DNA from: Branchiostoma floridae
Lineage: Eukaryota; Chordata; Leptocardii; Amphioxiformes; Branchiostomatidae
Assembly (NCBI RefSeq): GCF_000003815.2
Contig: NC_049994.1
Span: forward strand, 9,160,469 to 9,224,468
Length of the DNA: 64,000 nucleotides
Direction: 5' to 3'
Part shown: positions 1-10,570 of the stretch, piece by piece
Layout of the letters: every line of letters starts with the position of its first letter
Numbering within the stretch: the stretch's first letter is position 1
Made by a program: the position numbers and the translations under genes
Notes under the pieces: generated by a model
Told to the model about the DNA's origin: nothing
The model's input: the letters and a program-made list of their open reading frames with translations, nothing else
Databases searched by the model: none

Positions 1-1007
1 GCGAGATACGTTCGACTTTACCATGGGAGGAAACTCTCTGTACACATGTGAAACTGCAAACGGTATAAAGCTTGGAAAAGAGGCGAAACAAGGAACAAGA
101 TGTCGACAAAAACTAGGCGTTTAATATCCGGATGCAGACAAGTAACGTTACGCTGTACCACTAAATTACTGTATACTTTAGAATTTTTATCATGATCATT
201 ATAAGGAGTTGCTTACTACATTGAGATTTAACAATACAGAATAAAGAAGACAATGTACTCACCAATGTTGTCTGTCAGAATCCATATAGTTTCGGTAATA
301 TGAGAACAAAAACACAACAGCAGCAAATACGGACACACACACACGGTGTATACGTGAATAACACTGAACTTAAACGTTACGATGTCAACGTTACAGTCTT
401 GTTTGTTTCTCTGTGCTTTTATGTGTGTTTTTGTCTCAGTGGAGGGCAATGGAACACCATAAAACAGTGTTTTAAATCACTATTTGACTGTGCCAGATGT
501 CAGTGCAATGGGTACTGTAAATAAACTCGATCAGCTGATGGAAGGTCACATGATTTACGAAGATTCTATTTTGATATTGGGGATTTAGTTAATGATGATA
601 CATAAATGTCGAAAAATATACAATGCTGATATTAACGATAATATCTTTTATTTAATTCGGACATGATAAATCTATGTTACTCCAAAAATAGATACGGAAT
701 CAATTTTATTAGCAATTTGAATGTATTTTATATAAATTACACAACATTTCAATACCTGCTACAATATTGGAATATTCTTGGGGAAAGACCAATAAATTAT
801 GAAAAGGGCTTTAGGGAACACTTTTTGTTCCTCATACCTTCATAAAAGTATAAATACCTTACAAAATAGAATCATGAACAAAAGTAGTAAATACAACACC
901 ATATTAAGATGCATTTCTTGATCATAAGTAATCAAAACGTTCGACTTTCTCGATGGAATATTTGGCTGAGATCAATGGTTCACCCCTAAAGGGCACTTAA
1001 ATCCAAG
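1..1007. other. Window start and ATP6V1F upstream region
   Basis: No gene can be assigned with confidence. On the - strand an ATG at 285-283 opens a 23-nt stretch ending in a good donor (GTGAGT after 263). An acceptor-like TTTGCAG near 55 would continue the frame, open, to the window edge. This could be the first two exons of a divergent gene leaving the window, but the stretch is too short to test. The rest is AT-rich and without recognisable coding or RNA features. The last 50 bases before 1008 presumably hold the ATP6V1F 5' UTR; no TATA box is evident. Confidence 0.4.
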
Positions 1008-3605
1008 ATGGCGCGGATGATGAAAGCCGGAAAGCTGATCTCTGTGATCGGCGATGAAGTGAGTGGTTTCTGTAAATACCTTCACCTCCTTATGGTCGGT
1101 GTTTGAATCTTAAAGACTCGAAGAAGGTTTTGTAGTAATTTTTGGCGGGATTATTGTTCAGGGGACATCAAATTTCCGTGTTGAACATGATGTTAACGTT
1201 ACCAAATTTTTGGTGGTTTTCTATACACGCCTTTTTTTTCTCCCAAACCTTTTATCCACAAGTTATTGCCATGGTAAGAATTTAAGGTGTATTTAGCATT
1301 AGAATTGTATAGTCTTCATCATCGTATTGACAGAAATAGATCTCAGCAAATCTTGTTTTGTTTTTTCCCTTCAGCTTCCCATGCATAAATTTTGCCTGTC
1401 ACATGATAAATGACATCATCACTTTTTATTGTGCCTTGGCCAATAATTTAAGAGTACACGATGTCAAACTTGTACGTCGTATATGAATTCGGTGGAGGAA
1501 AGATTGATAACATTCGTAACATTTTAATGTGTATGTGTCATAAGATCATCCCTCCCAACATCTGCTTGGAGATTAAATCAACCCCCAACCCCCATAACTT
1601 ATCTCTTGACCACTACCCTACCAAGGTTATCATAGGTTTGGGGGTAGCCGGAATCCATCCTCTGATCCCATCCAAGCAGAATATGCGTGTTGCGACTTTT
1701 TTTTACAAACTCAGTGCAGATCCTTGCCAACCACAGGTTAGGTCACGACAGACTCTCAACCACAAAGAAGGTCGGAAATCCATAATCAGATTTGTTTGAC
1801 ATGGGCTTTTATAACATTTAGATGAAATGTGTATTGTTTTCTCCCCATAACATAGGACACCTGTACTGGGTTTCTGCTGGGAGGTATCGGGGAGATGAAC
1901 AAGGAAAGAAAGCCCAACTTCCTGGTTGTGGAAAAAGGTAGGCTAAAACTAAAAGTCAAGTCTAAATGTATAAAGTCAGAACATTTTATATTACAACTAC
2001 ACTTATGCGGAAGTTATGGCTGCCTCGCTGAGTATCACTTCTACAAGGCATTACACTTAGGCAGAGCCTAAAGGGGAATGACTTTTTTTTAAAGGCAAAA
2101 ATCAATTGTTGCAAAGATTTCTGATCTGGAAAATTGACTTGCTATGGTCATGAATAATACAGATTCATGTACATTGACTGATTTCTGTTTCCCTACAGAC
2201 ACCAGTGTAAGTGAGATAGAGGAAACTTTCAAGAGTTTTGTGCAAAGAACTGACATTGCTGTCATCCTCATCAACCAAAATGTAAGTCTTCTTAGCATTC
2301 TCTAGGCCTCTTTTAAAGGTTTGTCCATTTGGGTTTATCAACGTCCCAATCATGATAATGCATTATGATGCAGATATTGTAGTAAGCAGTGGTACATTGC
2401 ATATACATGTCTTTGTCCTATAAATTCGTTTTTCTGCACTGTGCCTTAATTTTGCAGTAGAACTAGAAGTGGAAAGGAGGATTTCCCAGTGTTTTAAGTT
2501 CATGCTTGAAACAGTTCTGTAGTACAGTATAGTGATACATTGGAAACACATAGTGCAGTGGGGATGTCACAGCACAAAAGTAAACCCACTGCAAATGTTT
2601 CAAGACATACAACTTACATGTACCTTTTCCGCAGGTAGTTAGAATTACGATTCCATTAATCAGGTGTTCAACAAATTAGCAATCAGCTACACATTTGACT
2701 GTTTCTTGTTCCCCTGGAACTGGAATACAAAGAAAAAGAAGAAAAAAATCTTAACGTAATATTTTCCATACAATTTACAGATAGCAGAGCTGATCCGCCA
2801 TGTGATCGACGCTCACACGAACCCCATTCCTGCTGTTCTGGAGATTCCGTCCAAAGACCATCCGTACGACGCCAGTAAGGATTCCATCCTCAGACGGGCA
2901 AAGGTAAACCCCCCTTACTAGCACCTCCTTCCTGCTGAATAAGCCTTTTTGCACCACATTTGAAGTGTTTAAAGGATAAGAAAGCAGGGGAAAATTTAAC
3001 CTTAAAGCAGAGTTGTCTCAAGGATCCGTCCTTCCATCTCGGGATGGAATTTGCTCGTTGGGACAGAAAATAATGTTACCCCAACCGTCCAAAAAATGAC
3101 ATGAAACTGTTGAAAATTTACATTGATAAGCTTGAAATGACAAATCTTGCCAGGAGAATCAACAACATTTGCTCCCAAACAATGCGTAGGACGGAAAAAA
3201 ATTTAAGCTGGAGACAGCCCTGCCTTAAAGTTTGTAATCCTCGAAGACAAAGGCATTTATTTCCTTACTATACTGAATTTTCTAACCTTCATTCTGCTGC
3301 CTGACACAATGTTTGTGCTTTAAGGTTACCTCAGCTGTAAGAGAGGTAAACTAGAGTATGCTGTTTCACTTTCTGGAACATTCTGTGTGTGTCCTTTTTA
3401 GTAGGACCACTGTATGTTTCCTTGTACATGTGTATATGATTTCATAAAATTTTTGGGCTTCTTGACTGAATAAAAGAAATAGTAGCAAACAAAGCCTATG
3501 GTGTATTGAAGTCATTTTGTGCACAATCAATGAACACCATCTGAATTCAATGACATTTTTGTTCTTTTCTTTCAGGGCATGTTCAACCCCGATGATTTCA
3601 GATAA
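1008..3605 (+). CDS. ATP6V1F: V-type proton ATPase subunit F
   Basis: This encodes subunit F of the cytosolic V1 sector. Subunit F forms the central rotor stalk with subunit D and couples ATP hydrolysis to proton pumping into endosomes, lysosomes and secretory vesicles. Five exons with GT-AG borders were read directly: 1008-1058, 1856-1937, 2199-2281, 2781-2903 and 3576-3605. They join in frame to 122 codons plus stop; the animal protein is usually about 119 aa. Recognisable family stretches are KLISVIGDE (exon 1), [13 protein letters not shown] (exon 2), the [12 protein letters not shown] strand (exon 3), and [15 protein letters not shown] (exon 4). The last exon gives the short tail GMFNPDDFR. 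The ATG lies in CAAGATGGCG, a good initiation context. The gene is compact and shows no defect. A Penelope-like element sits 0.3 kb downstream. Confidence 0.95.
2453..2612 (+). repeat. Dispersed ~160-bp repeat, copy in ATP6V1F intron 3
   Basis: The copy runs from GCAGTAGAA through TCCCAGTGTTTTAAGTTC and GTAGTACAGTA to CACTGCAAATGTTTCAAG. The same order of motifs recurs at 5023-5165 and 29502-29675, and in more decayed form near 19320-19430 and 21470-21602. No coding capacity is seen. Confidence 0.6.
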
Positions 3606-3975
3606 AGAGTCTGCAGACATTCCTTTGATGGTCTTAAGATTGTTACTGTCTAACTTGCAATGTAGTGTTAGGGGACCTTCTCTTTAGACTATCAATGTGA
3701 AGTAGTTACAATAGAACTCACTGAGTATTCAATAAGAAAAGGATATTCCACAAAAGTGTAGAAGTGTTGTAGAATGAATGATGATGTCATTAATGCCTGT
3801 AGCTGTCATTGCAACAGTTCAGAATTGCTAATTCTTTGTTGATGTACACTTTTTACAAAACAGGCTTTTCTTTACATGCTACAACTATGATACGTTTGTG
3901 AAGGTTAGACATCCAGGAATCGTTACAATTGAAGACGAATAAATCTTTACTTCTGGATACTTTATTTTTATACAG

Positions 3976-4008
3976 ACGTTTCGGAAGGCGTCCGCCTTCC
4001 TTCCTCAG
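3976..4008 (-). ncRNA. Hammerhead ribozyme motif, left terminal repeat of the Penelope-like element
   Basis: On the - strand the core reads CTGAGGA (4008-4002), then a stem GGAAGGC/GCCTTCC closed by a GGAC loop, then GAAA (3982-3979) and CGTC. This is the conserved CUGANGA - stem II - GAAA - GUC order of a minimal type I hammerhead. Only the motif is visible; self-cleavage activity is inferred from the family. Confidence 0.75.
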
Positions 4009-4255
4009 TGAAAAGAAAATGAAGACAAACAATTTCTTGAAACAAGGAATAATTCTTATGTTCTAAATAAACAAAAAAGGTAACGGCTAAGGTGTTCTAA
4101 AATAAACAACACAGGTAACTATAGAGGTGTTCTAACAATGTTCTAAACAAACAAAAAGGTAACTGACAAGGTTCTAGAATAATTCAAGCAAAGTAAAATG
4201 AACTAACAAGGAATAAGATATTAAAACATGATAAGTGTATAAATAAAACCATCAA

Positions 4256-4702
4256 TCACTTCAATAAACTATCCCAAGTACAAGAAAGCTCAGTTCTCAA
4301 CCCACCCCTACGGTTAAGCGAAGGACGATGAATCCGCTCATAAATTGCCTCCCTTACCCCCCTCTCAAACCAGCGAGATTCTCTGTCTAAGATGTCTGTA
4401 GTATCTAAGGAGAATGAATGATCGTTGTGAATGTTCAGATGATGCCAAATGGCCGATGAAAACTTGCTAGTACTCCCCCTACAATGCTGCTTGTACCTTT
4501 CCTTCAGGGGCTGACTTGTTTCACCAATGTAAGTCTCTAAACAATTCGGGTCATTGCATTTCAGTCTGTAAATGACATTAGACCTAATATTCTTGTTAAC
4601 TTTGTCCTTTGGGTGCACCAGTCTCTGTTTCAACGTTGAATAGGGTTTGAAATTTGTGGCGATGTCTTGACTTTGTAGGATCCGTCTTATCTTTTCTGAC
4701 AC
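4256..4702 (-). pseudogene. GIY-YIG endonuclease domain of a Penelope-like element (truncated ORF)
   Basis: This 148-residue frame is the C-terminal part of a Penelope-type polyprotein. It shows a paired-cysteine motif (CNDPNC), then TYIGETSQPLKERYKQH, which carries the YIG signature and the conserved arginine. Further on it has REAIYERIHRPSLNRRGG, with the catalytic-type glutamate and the LNR motif typical of these endonucleases. The domain nicks target DNA to prime retrotransposition. The reverse transcriptase that normally precedes it is absent because the element is truncated on its 5' side, so the frame cannot be autonomous. No frameshift is seen in the remaining part, which suggests a fairly recent insertion. 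Confidence 0.85.
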
Positions 4703-4786
4703 ACCTTGAACGTAAGGAATTGTGATGTTGACTGTCTTAGTTTTTGTCCTTGTTTCAAGAAATTGTTTGTCTTCATTTTCTTTTCA

Positions 4787-4820
4787 CTGAGGAAGGAAGG
4801 CGGACGCCTTCCGAAACGTC
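4787..4820 (+). ncRNA. Hammerhead ribozyme motif, right terminal repeat of the Penelope-like element
   Basis: This is the mirror copy of the motif at 3976-4008: CTGAGGA at 4787-4793, the stem GGAAGGC/GCCTTCC, GAAA at 4813-4816, then CGTC. It is on the opposite strand to the GIY-YIG frame, so the two ribozymes of this copy point away from each other. Confidence 0.75.
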
Positions 4821-4889
4821 TGTATAAAAATAAAGTATCCAGAAGTAAAGATTTATTCGTCTTCAATTACAACTATGATACTTTGTGAA

Positions 4890-6215
4890 TGTTGTATTTG
4901 TGAATATGAAGTGTTTTGTGTATGAAGAAGTAAATATAAATTTGAAAGATAGTGGTAGGAAATAGAAACTTACATAATGTAAAGTGTATGTAATGCAGTA
5001 AAAATACTGTGAGTGAATTTCACAGTAGAAGAGGGAAGAAGTCTTTGTGTTGTTTAAAGTTCATGATTGAAGCAATACTACAGTACAGTAGTACAACAAC
5101 ATTGAAAGCACATATTTATGGTGTCGTACATTTGCGGTGGAGTGGTCACTGCCAAACTGGAAACAACAGGACCATGTTTCAATATTTATGCTGCACCTAT
5201 CATGTTGAGTTGAATGATAACCAAACCAATGGACACATGCAGGATGTGATGTATATCAGGAAGTATATTAAACAGGACCAAGCAAACATCCTGTCATTTT
5301 GACGTTGTTGTCATTGAATCTATTTCTCTTTGGCATTCATTTTAGTCTTAAAATCTTGACACCTTAAATACTATAATGATCAACACCAGATATTTTTTAA
5401 GTTACAAGTTGTATTTTTAACAACAAGTCATCTGAGAAGTCAACATTCTTATTTCTTACATTAATTACATGAAACCACATGTAGTACTAACTAAGTCTTC
5501 ATTCCATACACATAATACCATTTTGATGCAAGTTCTATATTTTGATCTTTCATACATGTATATTTCAATGTTCGTGCAGTACCATGCTGCATTGCTTGTT
5601 GGTTATAGTAAGTGCTAAACTTTAATCAGCAAGGAACTTTATATCACTTCATATCAATATCAATGGCGGGTAACAGATCCACAAGTCTTTTGTATGTATT
5701 AGATTCTTCTAGTATTGTTGTATCGCATGCATTATTCAGATTTATTTTTGAACATGTTCAGAGTCCATTAACACCACCGCAAATAGGCCATTACTTCATG
5801 GGCATGCAGTTTGGCTTCTTTCTTTCTTAACTGGACAACTTGAGAAGAGTTTCAAAAAAATCTTCCTGATGCATTTCATTTGAAAGGGATGACATTCTAT
5901 CCCTGCACATTCTAACTACAGCAAATCCTGGTCATTTTCAAGGAGTCATAGTGACAAAAAAGGCAGCATACCACTCCCAGAAGGGAAATTTGCCACCAAA
6001 TCAACAGTTTCGTTTCCTTTGTAGCAGGGCTATCTCCAGGACCTGGCCTTCTAGCCTGGGATGGCAATTTTCCCTAATTGTTGAGATGGAAAAAAATCAC
6101 CCTGTCTATCCCAAAGAAAGGGCTCCAATAAAATGAGTGGGACAGAAATAAATTTCCAGCTGGAGACTGATCTGTGACCTAATTGCAACTGCAGAATTAT
6201 TGCAGTAGGTTGTCC
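4890..6215. other. Intergenic region between ATP6V1F/Penelope element and MSMO1 copy A
   Basis: No gene is recognised. It contains a copy of the dispersed ~160-bp repeat at 5023-5165 and otherwise AT-rich sequence. The MSMO1-A 3' UTR should occupy the right end; no clear poly(A) signal was pinned down. Confidence 0.5.
5023..5165 (+). repeat. Dispersed ~160-bp repeat, second copy
   Basis: It shares with the copy at 2453-2612 the series CAGTAGAAG, TTTAAAGTTCATG, ACAGTACAGTAGTA, ACATTGAAAGCACATA and GCGGTGGAGTGGTCACTGC. There is no reading frame. Confidence 0.55.
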
Positions 6216-8719
6216 CTAGTCCTTCTTCAGTCCCTCCTTGGTGCCCAGCTTGCTGCAGTACTCCTTGTACTGCTGGTCGGTGCCGAGCAGCTTGTCCCAC
6301 CATCTGAAGGTGGGGGCGTAGTTCCCGTTGAAGTTCATGTGGTGAAAGTCATGGAAACGTGCACCTGTTTGAAAACATGTACATGTTAGCATACCAAAAC
6401 ATACCATACAAGCGTCTTTTAAATTTGGATACACAACTACATTACACTAGCCAATATTAAGGTATAATTCATATCTGCATCTATATAAATACCCATTTCT
6501 CCATCTACCCATCAATCCATTCATCTATCCATCCACATGATTTTTCCATTCGTCCATCCAGTTGTCCATCCATCTATCCATTCATCTTATTATCCATGTA
6601 TCTGTCTATCCATCTAGTTTTATCCACCTATTCATTCCTCTATTGACTTACCCTTTCATCTATTTTTCTGTCCATCAATCAATCAATCCATCCTTTGATC
6701 TATTCCTCTATCCATCCATTCCTCCAACTGTCCACTCATTCCCTCTATAAGAATAACTATTGACTAGTGAGTATTCCCCAGAAGTACCTGTATAGAAGGG
6801 GAGGAGGTGCATGGGGTTGTAAGGGATGTCATATCCACTGTGCACATCTATGGTCTCCAGCAGACGGAACAGTCCCCAGACCCACATCTGCACAAAGTGG
6901 GTGCAGAAGAACAGGATGCCGAGGAAGAACCCTGTTCCCAGCACTGGGGAAATTTTGGGAAAAATTGTTAAAAATGAGCTTTACTCCTTATAAGGTTGCC
7001 TTTACACTAAAGTACCTATTTGGCTCCACATTCTCTGTTGGTTACAGGGCTAGGTATTAAACAGGGAGAAGTGTAAAAAGACAACACAATGTGTCCATGT
7101 TGGCACCAAACGTGCATTCACCTAATATTATAGTATGTTCACATTCACTGACTGCAACATTAATGGGTATGCTGATCAGCAAATTTGGCATGTATGATGT
7201 ACTGTAAATCTTGAAATCCCAGTGGTTTTGTTTTGGTGATGACCTCTCAACCACACATACCGGTATAAGTACTCTACAGAAATGTAGAATAATTGCAAAC
7301 TTAAACACTGCGAGAATCTCCTTTGCCCTTCTACCATGAAATAGTGTTCCTACAAAAAATAAATGAATTGACAGTACTCACCCACAGTCTCCACTGGGTG
7401 GGCATACTCTGCCACTGCTCCAAACGGTGCCTATAGTAGACAGGAGCAAGAGATGATAAAATTGCTTTATGCCAACATAATTAGAGTACAGTAAATTGAA
7501 GATCTTTCCATGTGTTATTCTAGAAAAACATAGTCGGGTCATCTACAGAATGTGTGATCTGCAGGCTTTTAGCCATGCATGCATCAATATGTCCTTTGGA
7601 TGTACTGTTCTAAACATATAATAACAAATTAGACCCCTACTTTTAGGCAAGATGCCTAACACACCCCTTACCCTGGGAGCACATTCTCTGACAAGCATAA
7701 AATTTTGATTGACCAGGGATGCTAGTTAAGCTACTAGGTCACATGTGGCCTGTCTGACAGTAATTTTGCTGTTTTCAACAAAACTTGTAACTCAAAATGC
7801 AGGAAATAGCCTGTTGGTCTGCACTGTCACACCTTTTGTGATAACATCATTATTCCACAAACTAAGTCCCTGCAGAAATAAAATAAATAAACAGTACTTA
7901 CCTGAAAGTTATGGTGCACCTTATGCACATACTTGTAGTAGTTCTTATGGTGCAGAACACGGTGGAGGAAGTAGTGCCAGACGTCTTCAACTATGAAGCA
8001 CCCAAATATCTGCAGGCCTAAGATATACCTGTCACAACAAACTTAGGGTTTTAGTCAGGCCTCTATCTTTGTATTAAAGATGTTTTTTTGTTATAATACA
8101 AAACAACAAATTTACATTTCTTCAATTTAGTGTTGAATGTGTGAGTTAATTAAAGAGAGAATGAATAGATGGATGGAACGATGGAAGAATGGATGGATGG
8201 AAGGAGAAATGGAAGGATGGATGGATGGATAGATGGAAAGATGGATGGATGGATGGAAGGATGGATGGATGGATGGATGGAATGATGGATGGATTATGGA
8301 TGGATAGATGGATGGATTAAGCATAGATGGCTGAAAGGATGGATGGATGGGTGGAAGGATGGATGGATGGATGGGTGGATGGATGGATTAAGGATGGATA
8401 GATGGATGGAAGGATGGATGGACAGCCAGAATGATGGAAGAATGGATGAATGATTGAATGAATAACTATAGGAAAAGACATTCTTACCATGGTGGGATGG
8501 AGTCATAGTCATAGGGAATGCCGAACCACTGAGTGAAGTGGTAGGTTCCACACATCAGAGGCATCTGGATGAAGAAATGGCTGAACATCAGCAGCTTAAA
8601 GCACTGCAGTTGTGCTTCCCATGTCTCAGGCTTGTTCTGTGGGAAAACAATTCATTTCATCATTTTCCTTTATTATTTCCCTCTGACTATTGTCACATGC
8701 ACGCAAAGCACGAGCGTGT

Positions 8720-8768
<49 letters not shown>

Positions 8769-9845
8769 GTGACACACAGTCATTGACTCTATCTCTCCCC
8801 CCTTCTCTCTCATTCTCTCTCTCAGTCTTTGCCTCTTTCTCTCTTTCACATATACTGTACATGCAATATGTATTTTGGAAACTAATTTTTATCCCTGCTT
8901 AAAAAATGATAAAGGATCCACAGACAAAAAGACAGTACAAACAGTATCCTTACAACTTTCTAAAGTAGAAAAACAAAAAAGTATTCCCGCTGTTGATTCT
9001 AAACGGCTATAGTTGTAATATGCAATATGGTGAATACCTGTTGGATCTTGTATTTCTGCATGAACGGAAGAAACTGGTAGAGAAAGCCAGGAAGGCAGAT
9101 CAGAAAGTATGTCACCTGTGAAAAAAAATGATCCATTGTTATTGTTAATAAAGACTAAAGTTTGTTTTACTTGTCAGCATTTTTTTTCATCTGTCAAGAA
9201 GTCAGTGACCTACAGAACGGTACAAAAGTGATCTGTAGCACAGTACAAAGGTCTCAAACCAGTGACTATGTAAACAACAGTCTCCTTACGTAAAATAAAC
9301 TTTGTGGTAAGCCACAACTATTCAGGAATAAATCAGCTTGCAATTGGAATGCCGATTCAATATGAAAATTATCAAAATATCTGAAAAATCATTTCATAGC
9401 CACGCGGACTACCATATATATGATTATAGCAATCTCGAACTCACAGTGCAAAGCAAGGACATTATTACAATGTCAATGAACAAAGGTAGTTCAAACGGCA
9501 AAGAATGAAACCAGTGTGCTCATCAATATCTGAATTAGCAGGTATTACAATCTTACGCAGGTGTCCCAAGCAAGGCTTCTGAGCAAAAGGACAGGTGTAA
9601 TGTTAACAAGACAGTCCGGTCCTTACAAGTACATAGATTTATGAAAAACAAGGCGTCAAAATGTTTGTAACGTAATGCGTCATACGTCAAAGGCCACCTT
9701 GTCACAGTAACCAATACCTTCTACATGTACTAACAGCCATCGCCTCCTTCACTTTAAATTTCGCAAAACCCACACCAGGACCTTACCTCATGAAAAAACA
9801 GAGATCCCCAGGTAGCGATCTGGTACTCGGTGTAGTGCTCCGTCA
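6216..9845 (-). CDS. MSMO1: C4-methylsterol monooxygenase, tandem copy A (start lost in gap)
   Basis: This is an ER-membrane di-iron enzyme of the fatty acid hydroxylase superfamily. It oxidises the C4 methyl groups of lanosterol-derived intermediates in cholesterol synthesis. Exons on the - strand in coding order are 9845-9787 (partial, preceded by the N run), 9115-9038, 8636-8488, 8028-7902, 7430-7382, 6943-6788 and 6364-6216. Every border and phase equals copy B. Exon 1 gives [15 protein letters not shown]. The histidine boxes are present: HYFLH, HKVHH and HDFHH. The missing start codon should lie in the gap 9846-10570. The C-terminus is KEGLKKD, so the lysines are at -2 and -3 and the canonical KKxx ER-retrieval signal of copy B is not preserved. 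Introns are longer and repeat-laden, with (CATC)n and (GGAT)n tracts. It looks functional apart from the unsequenced 5' end. Confidence 0.92.
6479..6750. repeat. Degenerate (ATCC/CATC)n tetranucleotide tract in MSMO1-A intron 6
   Basis: The + strand is dominated by CCATCTATCCAT-type units with many interruptions. It lies between exons 7 and 6 of MSMO1-A. The reverse-complement unit dominates 8157-8450 in intron 3 of the same gene. Confidence 0.85.
7664..7755 (+). repeat. Dispersed ~90-bp repeat in MSMO1-A intron 4
   Basis: It reads CCCCTTACCCTGGGAG, then CATAAAATTTTGATTGACC, then AGGGATGCTA and a GGTCACA end. A clear second copy in the same orientation is at 40463-40550. Confidence 0.6.
8157..8450. 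repeat. (GGAT)n tetranucleotide array in MSMO1-A intron 3
   Basis: Nearly 300 bases are built of GGAT/ATGG units with scattered substitutions. They lie between exon 4 (7902-8028) and exon 3 (8488-8636). Reading frames here such as those full of HPSIHPS are translation artefacts of the array. Confidence 0.95.
8727..8840. repeat. (GC)n-(CA)n microsatellite followed by a pyrimidine (TC)n tract
   Basis: GCGCGCGCG passes into about 20 CA repeats ending near 8766, then a CTCT-rich tract to about 8840, within MSMO1-A intron 2. Alternating purine-pyrimidine DNA of this kind can adopt the Z form; that is general knowledge and was not tested here. Confidence 0.95.
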
Positions 9846-10570
9846 NNNNNNNNNNNNNNNNNNNNNNNNNNNNNNNNNNNNNNNNNNNNNNNNNNNNNNN
9901 NNNNNNNNNNNNNNNNNNNNNNNNNNNNNNNNNNNNNNNNNNNNNNNNNNNNNNNNNNNNNNNNNNNNNNNNNNNNNNNNNNNNNNNNNNNNNNNNNNNN
10001 NNNNNNNNNNNNNNNNNNNNNNNNNNNNNNNNNNNNNNNNNNNNNNNNNNNNNNNNNNNNNNNNNNNNNNNNNNNNNNNNNNNNNNNNNNNNNNNNNNNN
10101 NNNNNNNNNNNNNNNNNNNNNNNNNNNNNNNNNNNNNNNNNNNNNNNNNNNNNNNNNNNNNNNNNNNNNNNNNNNNNNNNNNNNNNNNNNNNNNNNNNNN
10201 NNNNNNNNNNNNNNNNNNNNNNNNNNNNNNNNNNNNNNNNNNNNNNNNNNNNNNNNNNNNNNNNNNNNNNNNNNNNNNNNNNNNNNNNNNNNNNNNNNNN
10301 NNNNNNNNNNNNNNNNNNNNNNNNNNNNNNNNNNNNNNNNNNNNNNNNNNNNNNNNNNNNNNNNNNNNNNNNNNNNNNNNNNNNNNNNNNNNNNNNNNNN
10401 NNNNNNNNNNNNNNNNNNNNNNNNNNNNNNNNNNNNNNNNNNNNNNNNNNNNNNNNNNNNNNNNNNNNNNNNNNNNNNNNNNNNNNNNNNNNNNNNNNNN
10501 NNNNNNNNNNNNNNNNNNNNNNNNNNNNNNNNNNNNNNNNNNNNNNNNNNNNNNNNNNNNNNNNNNNNNN
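9846..10570. other. Assembly gap (725 N)
   Basis: This run of N removes the 5' end of MSMO1-A exon 1 and its promoter. Confidence 0.99.

Larger units (their letters stand above)
3903..4868 (-). mobile_element. 5'-truncated Penelope-like retroelement with opposed terminal repeats
   Basis: The insertion is bounded by a near-perfect direct repeat: ACAACTATGATACGTTTGTG with AA at 3881-3902, and the same sequence lacking one G at 4869-4889. This reads as a target-site duplication. Inside, about 120 bp at the left end (3929-4046) recurs as its reverse complement at the right end (about 4748-4867). Each copy holds a hammerhead ribozyme motif and an AATAAA. The interior carries a GIY-YIG reading frame on the - strand with no reverse transcriptase, so the element is a 5'-truncated copy. 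Penelope-like elements are known to combine reverse transcriptase with a GIY-YIG endonuclease and to carry hammerhead ribozymes in their terminal repeats. The copy is inserted just after ATP6V1F and may affect its 3' end. Confidence 0.85.

Noticed and set aside
228-449. 73-codon - strand frame at the left edge
   Set aside because: It has no ATG at its listed start and includes a CA-microsatellite stretch; only the short ATG-to-donor part is kept as a weak hint.
8127-8902. Several reading frames with HPSIHPS or HTHTHT repeats
   Set aside because: They are translations of the tetranucleotide and CA microsatellites.
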